Origin: Nocardia transvalensis NBRC 15921
Lineage (GTDB): Bacteria > Actinomycetota > Actinomycetes > Mycobacteriales > Mycobacteriaceae
Reading direction: 5' to 3'
DNA: 64,000 nt
NCBI RefSeq assembly: GCF_000308875.1
Contig: NZ_BAGL01000027.1
Location: 62,001 to 126,000 of the forward strand
The position numbers were made by a program, and so were the translations under genes. Shown piece after piece: positions 8,447 to 17,904 of this stretch (position 1 is its first letter; the number at the start of each line of letters is the position of its first letter). The notes beneath the pieces were generated by a model. The model was not told where the DNA came from. It worked only from the letters and a program-made list of their open reading frames with translations, and did not search any database.

Positions 8447-9399
8447 AGGCGGGTGCACTGGCCTCGCTCGGCGGGATCGCCGCGATCACGGTGCTCGGCG
8501 CGAGCTATCTGACCTTCGGTGTGGTGCGGGCCGATCCGTTCGCCGATTACACCCGCGCCACGATGGTGCTGGCGAATTCCGGTGGGCTGGGCGTGGATTC
8601 GCCGGTGCTGCTGACCGGCATCGAGGTCGGCCGGGTCACCTCGGTGCGGAAGGCGGCGGGCGGCGTCGAGGTCGGGCTGCGGGTCGACGCCGACCGGCAG
8701 GTGCCGACCGACAGCGTCGTCACCATCGAGCACCTGTCCGCACTGGGCGAGCCCTACGTCGAATTCCGGCCGACCACCGGCGCGGGCCCCTACCTGCGCG
8801 ACGGCCAGCGCCTGGAGAGCGCGAATGTTCGTACGCCGCTGTCGATTCCACAGGTCGCGCGGCTGGTCACCCGGACGATGAACCAGCTCGACCCCGCCGT
8901 CGTCGGGTCTCTGGTCGGCACCGCGACGACGGCCTTGGACGGCACCGACGCCGCGATCCCGAACCTGGCGCGCTCGGGTGATCTGCTGGCGGCGGCGATC
9001 ATGAGCCGCAGCCCGCGTATCGCGGATCTGCTCAACAGCTTCCAGGCCGCGGCCTCCGATATCGACTGGGCGGGACCGGCGACCAGCGCCGCCGCCCCCG
9101 AATTCGTCCGGTTCACACAGACTTTGAACGATCTGGTCGCCGCGGTCGGCCGCCTCGTCGACACCCAGCCGGCCGAGGCGTTCACCGAGGGCAGCGGTCT
9201 GGTGCCGTTCCTGGCGAAACTCACCGACGCCCTGAAGGAACTCGGCCCCGAGCTGAAATCCCTGACCCCGGCGCTGCAACCGCTCGCCGACGCGGCGACC
9301 TCGGCGGCGCCGCGCATCGACATTTCCAGTCTCATCTCGCAGGCCCTCGCCGACGTCGACAGCGACGGCGCCGTGCGGGTGCGAGTGCACGTCAAATAG
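8443..9399 (+). CDS. mceF: Mce family protein MceF
   Basis: Last Mce protein of the operon, 318 residues. An N-terminal membrane helix spans about residues 5-28 and the MCE domain about 35-110 (LTGIEVGRVTSV, then LSALGEPYVEF). The C-terminal region is helical and shorter than in MceA-E. It starts in a four-base overlap with mceE. Its stop is followed after 11 bases, including a GGAGG ribosome-binding site, by the Mce-associated gene. Confidence 0.92.
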   Translation: MKAGALASLGGIAAITVLGASYLTFGVVRADPFADYTRATMVLANSGGLGVDSPVLLTGIEVGRVTSVRKAAGGVEVGLRVDADRQVPTDSVVTIEHLSALGEPYVEFRPTTGAGPYLRDGQRLESANVRTPLSIPQVARLVTRTMNQLDPAVVGSLVGTATTALDGTDAAIPNLARSGDLLAAAIMSRSPRIADLLNSFQAAASDIDWAGPATSAAAPEFVRFTQTLNDLVAAVGRLVDTQPAEAFTEGSGLVPFLAKLTDALKELGPELKSLTPALQPLADAATSAAPRIDISSLISQALADVDSDGAVRVRVHVK

Positions 9400-9410
9400 A
9401 AGGAGGACCG

Positions 9411-9965
9411 ATGTCGAACGACAGTGGTACCGCACGCGATCCCCGCACCGTCTCTATCCGGCTGTCGACCGTGGCGGTGGCCGTCGCCGGCGTGGCGCTG
9501 ATCGCGCTGACCGCCGTCTTCGGCTCGCTGTGGCTGTCGGCGCGCGGCACTCTGAACGACCGGGACGCGCAGGCCGCCGACGATCGGCACGCCGAGCAGA
9601 TCGCCACCGATTACGCGGTCGGGGCGTCGAATATCAACTTCCAGGACGTCAACGGCTGGGTCGCGAAGCTGAAGGCCAACACCAGCCCGCAGCTGGCCAC
9701 CAAATTCGATGCCACCGCACCGAAACTCCAGGAGATCCTGGTCCCGCTGAAGTGGACGTCCAGCGCGACGCCGATCACCGCCAAGGTGATGTCGAAGGAC
9801 AACGGCCGCTACAAGGTGAACGTCTTCCTCAACGTCACCTCCACCAGCGCTCAGACGCCCGAGGGCGCGCAGACCACCGTCACCTACACCGTGGATATCG
9901 ATCCGGACAACGGCTGGAAGGTCACCGACGTGGGCGGCATGGGCGGAGCGTTGCCGAAGCAGTAG
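9411..9965 (+). CDS. Mce-associated membrane protein (Mas family)
   Basis: A 184-residue protein with one membrane helix at about residues 20-45 and a C-terminal NTF2/SnoaL-like fold (VDIDPDNGWKVTDVGGM near the end). Such Mas proteins follow mce operons in actinobacteria and are thought to help assemble or stabilise the complex. The ribosome-binding site AAGGAGG lies 6 bases before the ATG. It is the probable last gene of the mce transcript. Confidence 0.85.
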   Translation: MSNDSGTARDPRTVSIRLSTVAVAVAGVALIALTAVFGSLWLSARGTLNDRDAQAADDRHAEQIATDYAVGASNINFQDVNGWVAKLKANTSPQLATKFDATAPKLQEILVPLKWTSSATPITAKVMSKDNGRYKVNVFLNVTSTSAQTPEGAQTTVTYTVDIDPDNGWKVTDVGGMGGALPKQ

Positions 9966-9990
9966 CCGGGGAACCGGTACTCTCATAGGC

Positions 9991-10290
9991 ATGACCGCCG
10001 CCTGGCTCCGATCCGCCGCACCGCTGGTGTACGCGCTGGTCGTGTCGGCGGTGGCGGCGCTCGTCATGCCCTTCGGCGAGCCGAATTCACTGATGGCCGT
10101 GGGTGCGGCCGCGGTGGTGGCGCTGGCCGTGGTGGCCGCGCACACCGCGCGGGTCACGCTGGTTCCGGTCGTCGCGCACGCCGGACCACCCGTCTCGGCG
10201 CAACGACGCCGGCGGGGATCGTTTCTGCGCCAGAGCAATCCGGACGCCGCGGGCCGAGTGCGACCCAGGGCACCGGGTCACGGGGGCTGA
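9991..10290 (+). CDS. Small membrane protein, DUF6412-like
   Basis: A 99-residue protein with two hydrophobic segments (about residues 10-28 and 35-60) and a basic tail containing RRRRGSFLRQSNPDAAGRVR. That tail matches the pattern I associate with DUF6412 proteins, which are commonly found directly before a yidC paralogue, as here. The function is unknown; the pairing suggests a role with the insertase. Confidence 0.7.
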   Translation: MTAAWLRSAAPLVYALVVSAVAALVMPFGEPNSLMAVGAAAVVALAVVAAHTARVTLVPVVAHAGPPVSAQRRRRGSFLRQSNPDAAGRVRPRAPGHGG

Positions 10291-10337
10291 CCGCGTCTCG
10301 GTACGCGGTCGGCACATCCGCTGACCTGTTTCCCTGA

Positions 10338-10353
10338 CGCCCGTTCGCGGGCG
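10338..10353 (+). other. Short TTCG-loop hairpin before yidC
   Basis: CGCCCG and CGGGCG form a six-base-pair stem around a TTCG loop, 24 bases before the yidC start codon. It could be a leader hairpin or a weak attenuator. No T-run follows, so it is not a typical terminator. Confidence 0.35.
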
Positions 10354-10376
10354 CCTCACAGTGAGGTGTCGTCCCC

Positions 10377-11234
10377 ATGCTCGATTTCGTGTATTACCCC
10401 GTGTCCGGAGTGCTGTGGTTGTGGCACACCGGATTCGCCGCCGTCCTGGGCGCGGGCGGCAGCCTGGCCTGGGTCGCGGCGATCGTCCTGCTCGTCGTCA
10501 CCGTCCGGGCGCTGCTGGTGCGGCCGTTCCTGGCCCAGGTGAAGTTCTCCCGGACCATGGCGATCCTGCAACCGGAAGTGCGCAAGTTGCAGGCGAAGTA
10601 CGCCGACGACCGCGAGAAGCTGGTCGCGGAGACCCGGAGACTCCAGGAGCAGCACAATTTCAGCCTCCTGCGCGGCTGCCTGCCGATGGCCGGGCAACTG
10701 CTGCTGTTCCTGGGTCTGTACCACGTCCTGCGCTCGTTCGACCGGACCGGACCCGTCTCGCACGTGCCCCTGGTCGGCAATTCCACCTCGATGACCGCCG
10801 CCGAGAACGCGTCCACCGCCAACTACCTGTTCTCACCCGACCAGGTCCAGTCGTTCCTGAACGCGAAACTGCTGGACGCCCCCCTGTCGGCAACCCTCGC
10901 CACCTCGGGCGGATCGATGACGGCCGTCCTGACCGTCGTAATCCCGCTGGTCCTCATAGCCGGCCTGGCCACCCATTTCACCGCCCGCTCCGCCATCACC
11001 CGCCAACTCGAGACCACCCCCCAAACCCGCATGATCAACTGGCTGAGCCTGTGGATCTTCCCCCTGGGCGCCGCCGTCGCGGGCGTCCTCATGCCGGTCG
11101 GCATCCTCGTCTACTTCGCAACCAGCAACACCTGGACCTTCGTGCAGCAACACCTCGTCCACAAACGCCTGGGCCCCATGCCCGTCCCCGGCCAGCCGGA
11201 TGCGCAGGATTCGGCCAAGAGCACGCCGGAGTGA
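10377..11234 (+). CDS. yidC: YidC/Oxa1-family membrane protein insertase
   Basis: A 285-residue YidC/Oxa1/Alb3-type insertase that would help place proteins in the cytoplasmic membrane. The core motif is visible: an amphipathic helix pair with KFSRTMAILQPEVRKLQAKY at about residues 53-72, then the helix RGCLPMAGQLLLFLGLYHVL, and C-terminal hydrophobic helices around INWLSLWIFPLGAAVAGVL. It is shorter than a housekeeping YidC and lacks a large periplasmic domain, so it is probably an accessory paralogue. It sits 86 bases after the DUF6412 gene. Confidence 0.87.
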   Translation: MLDFVYYPVSGVLWLWHTGFAAVLGAGGSLAWVAAIVLLVVTVRALLVRPFLAQVKFSRTMAILQPEVRKLQAKYADDREKLVAETRRLQEQHNFSLLRGCLPMAGQLLLFLGLYHVLRSFDRTGPVSHVPLVGNSTSMTAAENASTANYLFSPDQVQSFLNAKLLDAPLSATLATSGGSMTAVLTVVIPLVLIAGLATHFTARSAITRQLETTPQTRMINWLSLWIFPLGAAVAGVLMPVGILVYFATSNTWTFVQQHLVHKRLGPMPVPGQPDAQDSAKSTPE

Positions 11235-11272
11235 CGGTGGCCCGGCGGCGTCGCGCCGTATACACACAAGCC

Positions 11273-11301
11273 TGGTTTGCCTCCTCGGGGAGGCATACCC
11301 T
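11273..11301 (+). promoter_or_regulatory. Promoter with palindromic operator for XRE regulator
   Basis: A -10 box TACCCT (11296-11301) ends six bases before the ATG at 11308, which would make the transcript leaderless. TGGTTT at 11273-11278 with a 17-base spacer is a weak -35. The spacer is filled by the inverted repeat TGCCTCC-TCGG-GGAGGCA, a likely self-repression site for the XRE protein encoded immediately downstream. Confidence 0.5.
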
Positions 11302-11307
11302 CGGCTT

Positions 11308-12279
11308 ATGGAGCACGCTGGCGAACGCATCCGGTACTGGCGTCGGCGGCGCGGCGGAATCAGCCAGAAGATGCTGGCCGATCACGCGGGAGTCTCGCAG
11401 GGCTACATCTCCCTGATCGAGAGCGGGCAGCGCGCACTCGATCGCCGGGCGACACAGGTGGCGATTGCCCGAGCATTGAGCATCACCGTGTCGCAACTGC
11501 TCGGGCAGCCTGGTGACCCTACGGACCCGGCCAAGGCGGCCGCTACTGTCGTCGTACCCGACGTCAGGTCCGCGTGTTTGGAGATGTCCGTGGGCGAACG
11601 GCGCAAGCCCGAGCGATCTCGGGATGCCGTACGCGCGGCCGTCAGGCGCTCGACACTGATGCGCAACGACGCGAATTACGTAGGTCTCGCGCCCGGCATG
11701 GCTGATTTGTTGCGGGACGCTTTCTACTACCAGGGGCCGGAATTTGTGGAGGCCGCGTTCAACGCCCGCTTCCTCGTCAAAGGCGTTGGCTATCCCGATC
11801 TCGCGACTACTGTCGCCGGATTGGGAATGCAGGTAGCCCGTGATCTCGATACGCCCGAGTGGATCGGTTTGGCCGAGATTTCACGGCTGAATGCGATGCC
11901 GCCGGAGAACGCCGAACTTGCACGTCGACTCGCAATGCACACTGCGAGCGACATGCAGTCGGCACTCACCAGCGTCGATGCCCGCCAGGCATACGGAAAC
12001 CTGCTGTGTCGTGGCGCATTCGCTTGCGCGGTATCCGGAGATGCGAGCGGGGTGGCCGACTTCTTGGACGAAGCGTCCTCGGAGGCGCGGTCTCTCGGTG
12101 ATTCCGAAGACGGTGGGTTCGGGCTGCTCTGGTTCGGACCGACGAGCACGGCCATATGGCAGGTGTCGGTGGCGGCCGAACTCGGTGACAGCGATGAAGC
12201 GGTCAACGTGGCCCGAGGGATCGAAGGCCCTGTTCGGTCGCTTGCGCACAGTCTCGGCCTTGATTCCTTGACCGTATAA
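11308..12279 (+). CDS. XRE-family transcriptional regulator with long sensor domain
   Basis: A 323-residue protein with an N-terminal helix-turn-helix of the XRE type at about residues 5-65 (AGVSQGYISLIESGQRALDR). The C-terminal region of about 240 residues is helical and TPR-like, as in many nocardial and streptomycete regulators of this class. The ligand is unknown. The start ATG is supported by a -10 box placed for a leaderless transcript. Base composition and codon use are less GC-biased than in the neighbouring yidC, which hints at an accessory segment. Confidence 0.82.
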   Translation: MEHAGERIRYWRRRRGGISQKMLADHAGVSQGYISLIESGQRALDRRATQVAIARALSITVSQLLGQPGDPTDPAKAAATVVVPDVRSACLEMSVGERRKPERSRDAVRAAVRRSTLMRNDANYVGLAPGMADLLRDAFYYQGPEFVEAAFNARFLVKGVGYPDLATTVAGLGMQVARDLDTPEWIGLAEISRLNAMPPENAELARRLAMHTASDMQSALTSVDARQAYGNLLCRGAFACAVSGDASGVADFLDEASSEARSLGDSEDGGFGLLWFGPTSTAIWQVSVAAELGDSDEAVNVARGIEGPVRSLAHSLGLDSLTV

Positions 12280-12411
12280 CACCTTGTAATCCTTCTGTCC
12301 CCTTGCGCGAGCCATGCTGCTGGGCAGGCCCTGCCACCGGTTTGATGCGACGGACTGATCCCGTTCCCGGCACGTCGGCGGCGGTGCCCTTCCAACGACG
12401 GACGGGGTGCG

Positions 12412-12636
12412 ATGGACAAGACGACCGGCAGGCTTCCGCAACGAATGGTGAACGTCGACTTCGGTGGGGCGATGCACCCGGCGATCACCTACACCGCACG
12501 GCCCGATGTGATTGTGAGATTGCTACGAGCACTACGGAATTGGAACCCGGACTACTGCGTTGAGGTCGAGTCGGTCGGAGTCGATGAGAACGTTCCGCCG
12601 TTGCCGTTGTGGCGCCTGCGGGCCTGGACGAATTGA
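12412..12636 (+). CDS. Small hypothetical protein downstream of XRE regulator
   Basis: A 74-residue frame with a G-rich ribosome-binding site 5-10 bases upstream. It has no signal peptide or membrane helix. Its centre (VIVRLLRALRNWNPDYCVEV) looks like a soluble amphipathic helix. I do not recognise the family. Its stop overlaps the start of another frame at 12636 (TGATG), a common sign of real coupled genes here. Confidence 0.5.
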   Translation: MDKTTGRLPQRMVNVDFGGAMHPAITYTARPDVIVRLLRALRNWNPDYCVEVESVGVDENVPPLPLWRLRAWTN

Positions 12637-12766
12637 TGAGTGGCCCGGCGGCATGGTCGGTTCTCGTAGCGCTGATGATGATCGGTGGGGACGTGTTGTG
12701 CTTACTGCGTGCCGATAGTGATCGTGAGCAGGGGGAGAGTGACGCACTGGCGCAGATCCCGTGGCG

Positions 12767-12877
12767 ATGCAACAGCACCGAGCTTGCGACCGGGAAGGTT
12801 GCTCGCGCAAGGCGATCGCGTGGCAGGTGCTCGTGGAGGCCCGGCACATCAAGCTGGACTCGGGTCGGAGCTACTAG
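12767..12877 (+). CDS. Very small Cys-containing open frame
   Basis: A 36-residue frame with ACDREGC near the N-terminus and the ending EARHIKLDSGRSY. A GTG two codons upstream (12761) is an alternative start. The frame starting at 12636 overlaps it in another phase; that frame begins with a short hydrophobic stretch (WSVLVALMMIGGDVLCLL) but then runs on without stop across the opposite-strand gene. At most one of the two is likely real, or one is frameshifted. I cannot assign a function. Confidence 0.3.
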   Translation: MQQHRACDREGCSRKAIAWQVLVEARHIKLDSGRSY

Positions 12878-12932
12878 GGTTCGACGCACATCGGAGGCGG
12901 ACGTACATCTGGCCTGGGCCTGTCGATACGGA

Positions 12933-12970
12933 GGTTCCGGTTCGCCCTCGGGTGAGGGCGAACCAGAACC
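12933..12970. terminator. Strong bidirectional terminator hairpin
   Basis: A 17-base-pair inverted repeat (12933-12949 with 12954-12970, one mismatch) surrounds a four-base loop. It lies between the small plus-strand genes and the convergent minus-strand gene ending at 12984. No long T-run is present, as is usual in high-GC actinobacteria. Confidence 0.75.
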
Positions 12971-12983
12971 TGGGGCCCACGGC

Positions 12984-13499
12984 TCACATGTCCGCGGCGG
13001 CCCGGCTGTGCGCCTGCCGGAACGGGTCGTCACGGCGGGGGCCCCGGACGGGCGCCGCGCCCGGGTAGTCGGGGTGGGAGACCACCACCGTCGCGACGGT
13101 GAGGATCTGGTCCACGTCGACGCCGTCGGCGGCGAGCCGGGCGATGATGCCCAGTCGCCGCTCCTGACCGTCGGGACGGATCAGGATCTCGCGGCGGCCG
13201 CGTTCGGCGACGAACTGCCTGCGACGTGCGTCGTAGCGCAGCGGAACTCCGTCGCGCACGGCGCGGTAGGCCTCGACGTCGAGGTCACGATGCCGGTCGG
13301 CATCGATCATCAGGCCGTCGATGAGCCGTTCGGCCTGCCGGACCAGCAGGTGTTGCACTGCCGGCTCGGCGAACCGGAGCCGCAGGTCCACCCGCCGCCA
13401 GTGTTCCGCGACGGGCCGGCGCAGCAGCTCGCGATGCCGCGCGATCTCGGCTGCCAGCCGGTCGTCGGCACGGTCGGACGACGAGTAGAACTCGGCCAT
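12984..13499 (-). CDS. Hypothetical protein
   Basis: A 171-residue, strongly charged, Arg-rich protein with no membrane helix or signal peptide. The first 90 residues look helical and the middle part contains a beta-rich stretch (REILIRPDGQERRLGI). I do not recognise the family. The ATG at 13499 is preceded by AGGGAAAGG. It is followed by the terminator at 12933-12970. Confidence 0.6.
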   Translation of the reverse strand: MAEFYSSSDRADDRLAAEIARHRELLRRPVAEHWRRVDLRLRFAEPAVQHLLVRQAERLIDGLMIDADRHRDLDVEAYRAVRDGVPLRYDARRRQFVAERGRREILIRPDGQERRLGIIARLAADGVDVDQILTVATVVVSHPDYPGAAPVRGPRRDDPFRQAHSRAAADM

Positions 13500-13602
13500 G
13501 GAAACGCCTTTCCCTCAGGGTGCGGATTACTCTGCGTTGCAACCTGATCGGCGTCCGACGAGAGCAAGTATGCCCGAGGGGTACGACAAGTTTCGGCCGG
13601 CG

Positions 13603-15228
13603 TCAGGACGCCTGCGCGGGTGACGTGCCGACGGTGGTCGATCCGGCCTTCAGGCCGTCGGCCAGGCGGACGGCCAGCGCCAGGATCATGAGCGTCGGGT
13701 TGACGTGGCCGGTGGTGGGGAAGACGGAACTGCCTGCCACGTACAGGTTCTCGACCTCGTGGACGCGGCAGGCGGGATCGACGACGCCGTGCCGGGGATC
13801 GGCGGACATGCGGGTCGTCCCGGTGGGGTGGGCCCAGTCGGTGAGCTGCGGGGGCGCCGAACTGCCGGGCCGGGCCCACTCGCACAGCGTCGGCGCGGCA
13901 TAGCCGAGCCGGGCGAATTCGGCCGCGACCAGCCCGGCGGCCCGCCGCACCGTGCGGTCCTCGAGCTCGCTGGTCTTCCACTCGAGCCGGGCGACGGGCA
14001 CTCCGAACCGGTCGCTGTGCTCGGCGAGGGTGACGCGGCTGGCCGGATCGGGCCGCTGCTCGACCATGCACCGCAGTTCCACCCGGTCCAGCCGGTGCGG
14101 CAGACCGGTGTGGTGGACCAGCCGCCGGTACGCCCCGGACAGCAGCAGTCCCGAACTGCCCAGCGCCCGCCGCGCGTCGTGCCGGTCGCCGCGCAGCCGC
14201 ATCAGCCGCTTGACCGCGTCCCAGGGATCGTCGTCGGCGGGCACCTCCTGAATCCACAAGGCGCAGTTGAGTAATCGCTCGTCGCGCTGGATCCGGTCCG
14301 AGAGGGCCAGGCCGTGCAGGAACGTGTGGGTGCCGTGCGCGGACCGGACGACGTACTTGCCGTAGTGGTCGCGGACCGCCGGGGAGCCGGCCGGATCGAA
14401 GGTGCCGACCGCACCGGACCGATGGTCCATCAGATAGCGCCCGACCAGCCCGTTGCCGTTCCCCACGCCGTGCGGCACATCCCGCCGCGACGCCAGCAGC
14501 AGGCGCGCGTTCTCGATACCGCCCGCGGCCAGTACCACCCACCGCGCACGGACCGTGCGCCGCCGCGGATCGGCGCCGGCGACCTCGAGCGATTCCACGC
14601 GCGACCCCGACTCGTCGGTCCGGACCTGGGTGACGGTCGCGTTCACCACTACACGGACGTTCGGCGCCGGCGTCGCCGCGGCATGCGCCCCGAACCGCTT
14701 GGCGTCGAACGGATTCGCGGGATCCTTGCTGATCTGCCAGAAGTACGGCCGCAGGAGATCGGGATCCGCCGTCCGGGACGGTCGCGGGCGATGGGCGAGC
14801 CGCCAGAACGCGTCGTTGTTGAACCCGCCCCCGTAGCCGATGCCGATGTGCCGGGCCGCCCGATCGAGATACGGCCGCACGTCCGCGGCGCCGATCGGCC
14901 AGCCCGACTCGGGAACCCAAGGGCGGCAGGAGAAGTCGATCTCGTCGAAGTAGCCGCAGCGGCCGCTCCAGGTATCGGAACTGCCGCCCAGCACGCGGTT
15001 GCGCGCATCGCGATGCGGCATCGCGCGGGGAGCCCCCGCATTCTCGATATCGTTGAGACGGTCGGCATCCGGGCTCCGGGTACGGCCGCCGCTCTCCAGG
15101 ACCAGAACCCGCCACGCGGTCCCGGCCAGCTCGGTGGCAATCGTCAATCCCGCGGGACCGGAACCCACGATGCAGATGTCGGCGTCGAGTTCGGTGTCGC
15201 GTACCTCGCGCAGGTCGTCGATGCGCAT
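13603..15228 (-). CDS. GMC-family FAD-dependent oxidoreductase
   Basis: A 541-residue flavoprotein of the glucose-methanol-choline family. The Rossmann FAD motif GSGPAGLTIATEL is at about residues 22-34. The second signature (NRVLGGSSDTWSG) follows near residue 75, and the C-terminal signature HPTGTTRM with NPTLMILALAVRLAD carries the catalytic-base region. It probably oxidises an alcohol or sugar-like substrate; the specificity cannot be read. It stands alone, about 100 bases from its minus-strand neighbours on each side. Confidence 0.88.
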   Translation of the reverse strand: MRIDDLREVRDTELDADICIVGSGPAGLTIATELAGTAWRVLVLESGGRTRSPDADRLNDIENAGAPRAMPHRDARNRVLGGSSDTWSGRCGYFDEIDFSCRPWVPESGWPIGAADVRPYLDRAARHIGIGYGGGFNNDAFWRLAHRPRPSRTADPDLLRPYFWQISKDPANPFDAKRFGAHAAATPAPNVRVVVNATVTQVRTDESGSRVESLEVAGADPRRRTVRARWVVLAAGGIENARLLLASRRDVPHGVGNGNGLVGRYLMDHRSGAVGTFDPAGSPAVRDHYGKYVVRSAHGTHTFLHGLALSDRIQRDERLLNCALWIQEVPADDDPWDAVKRLMRLRGDRHDARRALGSSGLLLSGAYRRLVHHTGLPHRLDRVELRCMVEQRPDPASRVTLAEHSDRFGVPVARLEWKTSELEDRTVRRAAGLVAAEFARLGYAAPTLCEWARPGSSAPPQLTDWAHPTGTTRMSADPRHGVVDPACRVHEVENLYVAGSSVFPTTGHVNPTLMILALAVRLADGLKAGSTTVGTSPAQAS

Positions 15229-15328
15229 GCCGGGGCCCTTCCGCAGTGCGTAACCCCGACCAGTTGTCGGATCATCGTAACGGTGAATCAGCCTGGTGGG
15301 GGCCGATTTCGGGGCCTCGAAGCGGAGG

Positions 15329-15871
15329 TCAGCACCCGGAAAAGAATGCCCGGACGTAGCTCACCGACTGGCGGACGTACATCCACGCCCAGTACCGCAG
15401 CCCCGAATCGGCGGGGCTGGCGACCATGGTCAGCTCACCGTGGAAACACTTGCCCACGATGTAGCGGGCGCGCGAGACGTGCGGCGTATTGGTGATGACG
15501 ATGAGGTGATGCCACCCGAACCGCTCTGCCCGCCGGGAGATCTCCCGCGCCTCGCCCTGCGTCGTCCACGGGTCGGGAACGAAACAGTCGACGTGGAACG
15601 GATAGCCGCCGTCGCAGTACCGGTCCATCAGCGAGTCGTCGGCGCCCGTGGACCGCGAGATCAGCAGTTCGGGCGCGAGCCCCCGGCGGGCCAGGTCGAG
15701 GCCGATGTCGAAGCGCTCGTAGGCGGTACCGCCTAGCACCACGATGGCGTCGGCGGGCCGCAGCGGATCGGTCTGGGGGTGGACATAGACCGGCAGGCCC
15801 GCCACCGCGAGCGCCGCGACCAGGGCTGTGAGAGCGATGAGCGTGACCAGGACCCGCCGGACTGCGCGCAC
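15329..15871 (-). CDS. YdcF/SanA (DUF218) family membrane-anchored protein
   Basis: A 180-residue protein with an N-terminal membrane helix (about residues 6-27) and a DUF218 domain with the signature ADAIVVLGGTAYERFDIGLDL and the later ITNTPHVSRARYI. Members such as SanA and ElyC act in envelope maintenance, though the reaction is unsettled. The start is a GTG without a clear ribosome-binding site. It is 39 bases downstream of ctaD on the same strand. Confidence 0.8.
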   Translation of the reverse strand: MRAVRRVLVTLIALTALVAALAVAGLPVYVHPQTDPLRPADAIVVLGGTAYERFDIGLDLARRGLAPELLISRSTGADDSLMDRYCDGGYPFHVDCFVPDPWTTQGEAREISRRAERFGWHHLIVITNTPHVSRARYIVGKCFHGELTMVASPADSGLRYWAWMYVRQSVSYVRAFFSGC

Positions 15872-15910
15872 ACCACGACGATACCGATCTCCCCGCGGCG
15901 GGCACGGCGC

Positions 15911-17647
15911 TCAGGAGGCGGTGTCGGCGTTCTCCTCCTCGTGCCGGGGCGCGCCCCAGCCGACGTGTGCCTCCGCCCGCATGCGAGCCACCATGTGCGG
16001 GTAGTGCAGCTCGAATGCCGGTCGCTCGGAACGGATTCGGGGCAGCTCGAAGAAGTTGTGCCGCGGCGGCGGACAGGTCGTGGCCCATTCCAGCGAATTG
16101 CCGTGGCCCCACGGATCGTCGGCGGAGACCACCTCGCCGTAGCGGTAGCTCTTGAAGACGTTCCACACGAACGTCACCATCGAGAACCCCAGCACGAAGG
16201 ACCCGATGGTGGAGATGGTGTTGAGCGTCGTGAATCCGTCGGACGGCAGGTAGTCGGCGTAGCGGCGCGGCATGCCCTCCGCGCCCAGCCAGTGCTGTAC
16301 CAGGAATGTCAGATGGAATCCGCAGAACGTGGACCAGAAATGCAGCTTGCCCAGCCGCTCGTCGAGGAAGCGCCCGGTCATCTTCGGGAACCAGAAGTAG
16401 ATACCGCCGAAGGTGGCGAACACGATGGTGCCGAACAGCACGTAGTGGAAGTGCGCGACCACGAAATAGCTGTCGGAGACGTGGAAGTCGAGCGGCGGGC
16501 TCGCGAGGATGACGCCCGACAGGCCGCCGAACAGGAACGTCACGATGAATCCGAGAGCCCACAGCATCGGCGTCTCGAAGGTCAACTGCCCCTTCCACAT
16601 CGTGCCGATCCAGTTGAAGAACTTCACCCCGGTCGGCACCGCGATGAGGAAGGTCATCATCGAGAAGAACGGCAGCAGTACCGATCCCGTGACGAACATG
16701 TGGTGCGCCCACACCGCCACCGACAGCGCCGCGATCGCCAGCGTCGCGTAGACCAGTGTGGTGTAACCGAACAGCGGTTTGCGGCTGAACACCGGAACGA
16801 TCTCGGTGATGATCCCGAAGAACGGCAGCGCCACGATATAGACCTCGGGATGGCCGAAGAACCAGAACAGATGCTGGAACAGGATGGCCCCGCCGTTGGA
16901 CGGATCGTAGATGTGCCCGCCCAGATGCCGGTCCACCGCGAGCCCCATCAGCGCCGCGGTCAGGATCGGAAAGGCCAGCAGCACAAGCACACTCGTCACC
17001 AGGATGTTCCAGGTGAAGATCGGCATCCGGAACATGGTCATCCCCGGGCAGCGCAGGCAGACCACGGTGGTGATCATGTTGACCCCGCCCAGGATGGTGC
17101 CGACGCCGGACACCGCCACGCCCAGGATCCACAGGTCCGCGCCCACCCCCGGGGAATGGCTGCTGAGGCTCAGCGACGTGTAGGCGGTCCAGCCGAAATC
17201 GGCCGCGCCGCCGGGGGTGAGGAAGCCCGCGGTCGCGATCGTCGCCCCGAACAGATACAGCCAGTAGCTCAGCGCGTTCAGCCGCGGGAACGCCACGTCC
17301 GGCGCGCCGATCTGCAGCGGCAGAACGCAATTGGCGAATCCGAAGACGATCGGCGTCGCGTAGAACAGCAGCATGATCGTGCCGTGCATGGTGAACAGCT
17401 GATTGAACTGCTCGGGCGACAGGAACTGTAGGCCGGGTCTGGCCAGCTCGGATCGCATCAGCAGCGCCATCAGGCCGCCGATGAGGAAGAACGCCATCGA
17501 CGTGACGATGTACATGACCCCGAGCAGCTTGGGGTCGGTGGTGGTCATCACGGTCCAGACGTAGGAACCCTTCGGGGCGACCCGCCGGGGATAAGGCCTG
17601 ACGGCCTCGATCTCGGCGGCGCCACGGCGAGACGGTGCTGTGGTCAC
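15911..17647 (-). CDS. ctaD: Cytochrome c oxidase subunit I
   Basis: A 578-residue integral membrane protein, the catalytic subunit of the aa3-type terminal oxidase. The haem ligand region ([11 protein letters not shown]), the CuB/Tyr motif ([12 protein letters not shown]) and the HH pair (WAHHMFVTG) are all visible, with about twelve membrane helices. It starts at GTG 17647 with AGGAGG eight bases upstream. No other oxidase subunit gene is beside it, as is common in mycobacteria and nocardiae where ctaD is separate from ctaC/ctaE. Confidence 0.95.
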   Translation of the reverse strand: MTTAPSRRGAAEIEAVRPYPRRVAPKGSYVWTVMTTTDPKLLGVMYIVTSMAFFLIGGLMALLMRSELARPGLQFLSPEQFNQLFTMHGTIMLLFYATPIVFGFANCVLPLQIGAPDVAFPRLNALSYWLYLFGATIATAGFLTPGGAADFGWTAYTSLSLSSHSPGVGADLWILGVAVSGVGTILGGVNMITTVVCLRCPGMTMFRMPIFTWNILVTSVLVLLAFPILTAALMGLAVDRHLGGHIYDPSNGGAILFQHLFWFFGHPEVYIVALPFFGIITEIVPVFSRKPLFGYTTLVYATLAIAALSVAVWAHHMFVTGSVLLPFFSMMTFLIAVPTGVKFFNWIGTMWKGQLTFETPMLWALGFIVTFLFGGLSGVILASPPLDFHVSDSYFVVAHFHYVLFGTIVFATFGGIYFWFPKMTGRFLDERLGKLHFWSTFCGFHLTFLVQHWLGAEGMPRRYADYLPSDGFTTLNTISTIGSFVLGFSMVTFVWNVFKSYRYGEVVSADDPWGHGNSLEWATTCPPPRHNFFELPRIRSERPAFELHYPHMVARMRAEAHVGWGAPRHEEENADTAS

Positions 17648-17904
17648 AGATCCTCCTCGAGCCCAACCGGTTCCGAGTGTGGCACCGCGGAAAGATCAAT
17701 TGGTGCGAATGCGGGCACCCCTTGGTTGCCGGATAGTGACTGGTCAGGGCCGCGGAAGGCCCTTCCGGGTCTTGCGTCATGGAGTACGGTGGAAGCCGAC
17801 TGTTTCGAAACGGACGTTGATGCGATAGCCATCGGTTCGCCGATCACCCGGTTTCAGCACGACCACGACGGTGTGGACATCGATACAGACGATGAGGTGT
17901 GGAT

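Noticed and set aside
12609..13547. 312-residue plus-strand frame across 12609-13547
   Set aside because: Most of it is antisense to the better supported minus-strand gene 12984-13499 and passes through the terminator at 12933-12970; only its first part (from 12636) could be real.
17648..17904. HspR (HAIR) operator before the ClpC-type gene
   Set aside because: No CTTGAGT-N7-ACTCAAG-like repeat is present; only a weak AGGGCC/GGCCCT hairpin.
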